In this document: positions 60,483-64,000 of the stretch, one piece after another | Numbering within the stretch: position 1 is the stretch's first letter | How the letters are laid out: the number at the start of each line of letters is the position of its first letter | DNA from: Morella rubra | Lineage: Eukaryota; Streptophyta; Magnoliopsida; Fagales; Myricaceae | Assembly: GCA_003952965.2 (NCBI GenBank) | Contig: CM025849.1 | Location: 14,037,356 to 14,101,355 of the forward strand | Length of the DNA stretch: 64,000 bases | Direction of reading: 5' to 3' | Made by a program: the position numbers and the translations under genes | Notes under the pieces: generated by a model | Database searches by the model: none | Seen by the model: only the letters and a program-made list of their open reading frames with translations | What the model was told of the DNA's origin: nothing

Positions 60483-61010
60483 TAAATACAATTTCTTCCC
60501 TTAGACTATTGCTCAATTCTCAAATACCCTAATAATTTTTAACTCGTTACAACTTACTTTTCAAATTATGCTTCTCGTTGTAATTTTATCTCTCACCATG
60601 TTGGGGCCGTTATGTTAAACAGTTTTCATCCCACTTGAACTTTACTGGCTTTCTCCTTACTTATAAAGACAAATTTGACTATATCGATTTTAAGTGATTT
60701 ATCTTTTTGTTTAATAAAGAAAAATTAACTAACTACATATTATTTTTTGGGTCTACAAATTCCTAGAAAAGTACTTTAAAAGGCTAAAGAGGATTCGAAC
60801 AAGGGCAACTTTGTCTTTGAAGTAAGGAGAAGGTCATATGTCTATTTCGTAGAATAAAAACCGTTCTATATAACGACTCTAGTTAGTCGAAGGATAAAAT
60901 TGCAATAAGAAGCATAGTTTTGGAGGTGAGTTGTAATGAGTTAAAGTTTTTGTGGGGTATTTGAGATTGACATGATACTTTGAGGGAAAAAATTTATTAT
61001 TAACTAGTAG
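60483..61010. mobile_element. MITE with inverted repeats of about 110 bp
   Basis: The left arm has CTCAAATACCCTAATAATTT, GTTACAACTTAC and TATGCTTCTCGTTGTAATTT. The right arm carries the complement, as AAATTGCAATAAGAAGCATA, GTGAGTTGTAATGAGTT and GGGGTATTTGAGATTGA. The interior is non-coding. Long arms suggest Mutator type. Copy A at 38650-39040 keeps only the left arm and centre. Confidence 0.75.
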
Positions 61011-61512
61011 ATAATCCAGCATTGAGTTTATTGTAACACGCATACTAGGTCTGGTATTTAAATTGAAAATCGATTTATCTATTTATACAAGGATATAGGC
61101 TACAAAAACAAATCTCCGTAGCAAAAGTCAATAAATCTCTTTTCATTTTTTAATGGTGTTTTCGTTCTAAAATTTTGATATAATAACATAACTATAAAAT
61201 AATTTCTCTTTCCTGGTCTAATTATTACTTTTTTCACTTTTTCATCAATTCTAATAAACTAAAATTTTGGTTCACAAAATATCTAGAAAATATTAAAAAG
61301 AAATTAATTAATTTTTTTTTAAAAAAGCAATACAATCATCTTAACTAATAAGCTGCCGAATCTTGAGTTGATTTTATTACTATACGACTCCAGCACCAAA
61401 ATGTTTTTTTGTTTATTATTATATGACTCGATCACGAAAAGGTCGACCCAGTTACAGAGAAAGCTTTTGAATTAAAGTTTATAATTATCAATCCCCAGAT
61501 TGATAATAAATA
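61010..61512. other. Intergenic DNA upstream of tRNA-Lys
   Basis: AT-rich, no gene recognised. Confidence 0.5.
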
Positions 61513-61585
61513 GCCCGTCTAGCTCAGTTGGTAGAGCGCAAGGCTCTTAACCTTGTGGTCGTGGGTTCGAGCCCCACGGTGGGCG
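61513..61585 (+). tRNA. trnK-CUU: tRNA-Lys (anticodon CUU)
   Basis: Seventy-three bases fold as a complete cloverleaf. The acceptor is GCCCGTC with GGTGGGC (two wobble pairs), the D arm GCTC/GAGC, the anticodon stem CAAGG/CCTTG with loop CTCTTAA (anticodon CTT, reading AAG), and the T arm GTGGG-TTCGAGC-CCCAC. The internal A box (TAGCTCAGTTGG) and B box (GGTTCGAGCC) are consensus. It ends with G as discriminator, and a TTTT terminator for RNA polymerase III follows at once (61586-61589). There is no intron. It is the best preserved gene in the window. Confidence 0.97.
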
Positions 61586-61759
61586 TTTTAAAGTTTTTAA
61601 AACTCGTGCATCAAAACCATCCTCGTGTCCTGGGCTTCTTCGGAGTCTGCTTTTTGTTTTTGCTGGCCATTTCTCCACCCCCCCCACCCCCAAAAAAACA
61701 AACGCTTTGCCAGTACGCAGTCGCTGCTGAAGGCACACTCGGACACTTCCAAAACACAG

Positions 61760-61830
61760 TGCTCTCTCTCTCTCTCTCTCTCGTGCACGAGCGGAGCTCT
61801 TTCTAGGGATTCGCTGCTTCTGACGAACAG
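61760..61830 (+). other. GTF2H2: Probable 5' non-coding exon of the p44/GTF2H2 gene
   Basis: A (CT)n-rich stretch followed by CGCTGCTTCTGACGAACAG and a GTATCA donor at 61831 looks like a leader exon. The intron would end at the TTTAG before 62283. Pyrimidine-rich leaders are frequent in plant housekeeping genes. The transcription start is a guess. Confidence 0.5.
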
Positions 61831-62289
61831 GTATCATTGGTTTCTTTATCTTTGGTTCGTTAAAGTAACAGTAGAAAATAAAGGCTATGTGATCTTCATA
61901 GGTTAGGATAACATGGACTTTGGGGGCGTATGGGTTGTTAGGGTTTTTTACAGTAACTGATTTGGTCGTAAGTCATGATTTTACGGTCTCCACATGGAAA
62001 TTTAAAGTATTTTTTCATTTATAGAGTTGATGAATAACTGTAAATAACTAATGCAATCTTATTCTCGGGTTCTGCGTTTGTTGGCTCTTAGGTTCAATTC
62101 TTTCCTTGCGGAAACCATTTGTTCCGAAACGTTTTACTTCGGCTCAATGAATGTGTAGTTGTTAATCTTGGGTAATGTTCATCATATTTGATCATGGCTC
62201 TAGTTCTTTTATATGAGAAAAATATCTGTTGTTGGTAGTTCATGCGGTTCTCAATTGGAGATACATTGCTTCCTTGGTTTAGGGGGAAC

Positions 62290-62574
62290 ATGAACAATGG
62301 TGACAGAAAACGACTGAATGGGGAGGGAGAGGAAGATGATGATGAGGAGGGAAGTGGGGAAGGCCTTGGTGCTTGGCAGACAAGTTATGCGGATGAGAGG
62401 TCATGGGAGGCTCTGCAAGAGGATGAGTCAGGGTTTCTCCGCCCTATTGATAACACGATCCTCCAACATGCACAGTATCGCCGACGAATTCGTTCCCTTT
62501 CTTCCAAAGCAACTACTGCTCGTATCCAGAAGGGCCTCATTCGCTATCTTTACATTGTTGTTGACCTATCTAAG
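62290..62574 (+). CDS. GTF2H2: TFIIH core subunit p44 (GTF2H2/SSL1), first coding exon
   Basis: The ATG at 62290 opens MNNGDRKRLNGEGEEDDDEE, then SYADERSWEALQEDESGFLR, PIDNTILQHAQYRRRIRSLS and ARIQKGLIRYLYIVVDLSK, followed by a GTATGA donor after 62574. This is the conserved N-terminus of the p44 subunit of TFIIH, which with XPD acts in transcription initiation and nucleotide excision repair in the nucleus. The run into the von Willebrand A-like domain (YLYIVVDLS) is family-typical. The acceptor TTTAG at 62278-62282 places the exon start at 62283; an in-frame ATG at 62242 lies in the intron and is not used. The rest of the gene should lie to the right; no second exon was recognised up to 64000. 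Confidence 0.93.
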
Positions 62575-64000
62575 GTATGAGAGTTATTACTTGACACCTT
62601 TTTTATACATACATAATAATTTTTTGATAGGGTAAATGTCTTAATATGGTCTTTTAGAAATGATGAATTAGTTCCTATTCCCGAAATTGAGAAACCAAGA
62701 TAGTGGGGTCGGTGTGATGAAAATTGACTGGTAAAATTGCAATTTTTGCTCAGAATTTTTGGTTGGTATATCTTTTGGTGTTTCTGATTACTGTATCTAT
62801 TTAATATAGCATACAACGGATTGCAATGTCATTTGAAAACTTTTTAGAAGTTTCTTTTCACTTTCTGATATAGTTCTTCACAGAACATGAGATTGTTCCA
62901 GTATAACTTTGACCTACAATATCTCTGCTGCCTAGCTGTAACTATTTTAACGGGGTGTGAGCTGAACAATGCTTGAACCTTAAATGACATGTCCAAAACA
63001 GAAGAACTGCTTAAAGCACCAGAACTCTGGCTTATAATGGGTGAATTACCTTCTTTCAGTAATGAGAATGGTATATTGCAATGAATGCAGTTAAAAGTTT
63101 TGTGCATTATTATTTATCTTTATGCTATTTTCATTTGCCTTTATTTATTAAATGTCTTTGCCCGCGAAGCATAATTGCGAGAGAGAGAAAAACGTCCATT
63201 AGTACAAATGGACTCTTTATGTGTGTTGCAAGACACAAAGAGCCAAGGAAGGACAGACTCCTTGCTGGTGTAGTCAGCTGGTCATATTGATCGCACATAG
63301 AGAACAGAGTGGTCGAGAAAACGGCTTTGATGTAAAGATAATCTCAGGCTATACTATGTGCAGCACGTTATCTAGTCCACTCTGGTACAAGTACATATCT
63401 TTTGTATAGGTTGATTTGCGCTATATAAATGATTGGGATATTATTAGATGGTCTTTCACGTGTGTGTTTTGAACTGGACTATCGTCCGTATTCCCTGCAT
63501 ACTTTCCGCGTTGTAGTGAAGCAGTACCTGAGAGAAGAAGTGGAAGAGACTTAAGTATCCCTATAGTATGAAAGAAGTTTCTAGCTATCGCTTAGAGAGT
63601 AAAGTCTCTTCTAGAAGCTATTTACATACTGTGCTGATATCCTTAACCCTCGGTCCAGGTATCAATGCCTCCTATGATTACTTTTTCTCCTGCACTTATC
63701 TCAACATATGCTTTAAAATAATAACTCTCATGATTCACGATATCTTCTTCCTATAATTTATGTAACGTCGTTGATTCAGTGTATCCTGCTAATACTAATG
63801 CTATGTGGATCTATCATGCATACATCTGTGGAATAACGCTCGAGATACACCATGGCGACTAGTGCTCTACTATCAAATGAGGAAGACCAATAGCGCAGTA
63901 CAACATGCAAGAATATCAAGCAGACAGGTCGTGTGCGAAAAGATCTCGACTTCTGCGGTGTCTACCTCTGCAGGATATCCTTTCTAAAATACTGGGCCAA
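62575..64000. other. Presumed first coding intron of GTF2H2; last 800 bp of unusual composition
   Basis: From 62575 to about 63150 the sequence looks like an ordinary T-rich plant intron. From about 63150 onward base composition becomes nearly even, runs of T disappear, and no exon or repeat is recognisable. Confidence 0.45.

Noticed and set aside
61528-61837. Open frames overlapping the tRNA and the CT-rich leader
   Set aside because: The tRNA and the 5' exon of GTF2H2 explain this sequence. The frames are accidental.

Overview
This window is nuclear DNA of a flowering plant, very probably a woody eudicot. The evidence is intron-containing plant genes (isovaleryl-CoA dehydrogenase, an auxin response factor, TFIIH subunit p44), a plant tRNA-Lys, Cf/Ve-type receptor-like proteins, AT-rich intergenic DNA, hAT and Mutator-type elements, and an endogenous caulimovirid. 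It is an accessory, rearranged region: most gene-like sequence is partial or broken. The clean loci are the tRNA and the first coding exon of the TFIIH gene at the right end. Species cannot be named from the sequence alone.

Layout. 0.3-3.8 kb: 5' half of an isovaleryl-CoA dehydrogenase gene (minus), with a repeat-rich insertion in its first visible intron. 4.3-11.2 kb: a decayed, circularly permuted endogenous pararetrovirus (minus), Florendovirus-like, carrying movement protein, coat protein, reverse transcriptase, RNase H, a second ORF, tRNA-Met primer site and promoter. 11.2-13.7 kb: the viral protease segment in opposite orientation, interrupted by a 1.62 kb hAT element. The hAT interior is an inverted copy of its own right flank, making a ~3 kb palindrome. 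13.7-25 kb: RLP-derived duplications and the best-preserved RLP gene (20.1-22.7 kb, one frameshift). 25.4-39.0 kb and 47.8-60.9 kb are two copies of one ~13 kb segment: Mutator-like MITE, RLP pseudogene, then a TMEM209-like gene. Copy A additionally carries a 727 bp solo LTR and a 1.5 kb hAT element; the duplicate shows the unoccupied sites. 39-41.2 kb: fragment of an ARF4-like gene. 41-46 kb: more RLP-flank duplication. 46.5-47.7 kb: exons from the 3' half of an isovaleryl-CoA dehydrogenase gene. 61.5 kb: tRNA-Lys(CUU). 61.7 kb to the end: start of the p44/GTF2H2 gene.

How it fits together. There is no operon-like logic. The window is a record of serial duplication of an RLP block, capture of a virus genome, and transposon-driven rearrangement. 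RLPs of this type act as cell-surface immune or developmental receptors with a co-receptor kinase. The TMEM209-like neighbour was duplicated with them and both its copies are damaged. Several lesions are single-base deletions clustered in the repeated copies, so part of the apparent decay could be consensus error in an assembly of near-identical repeats.
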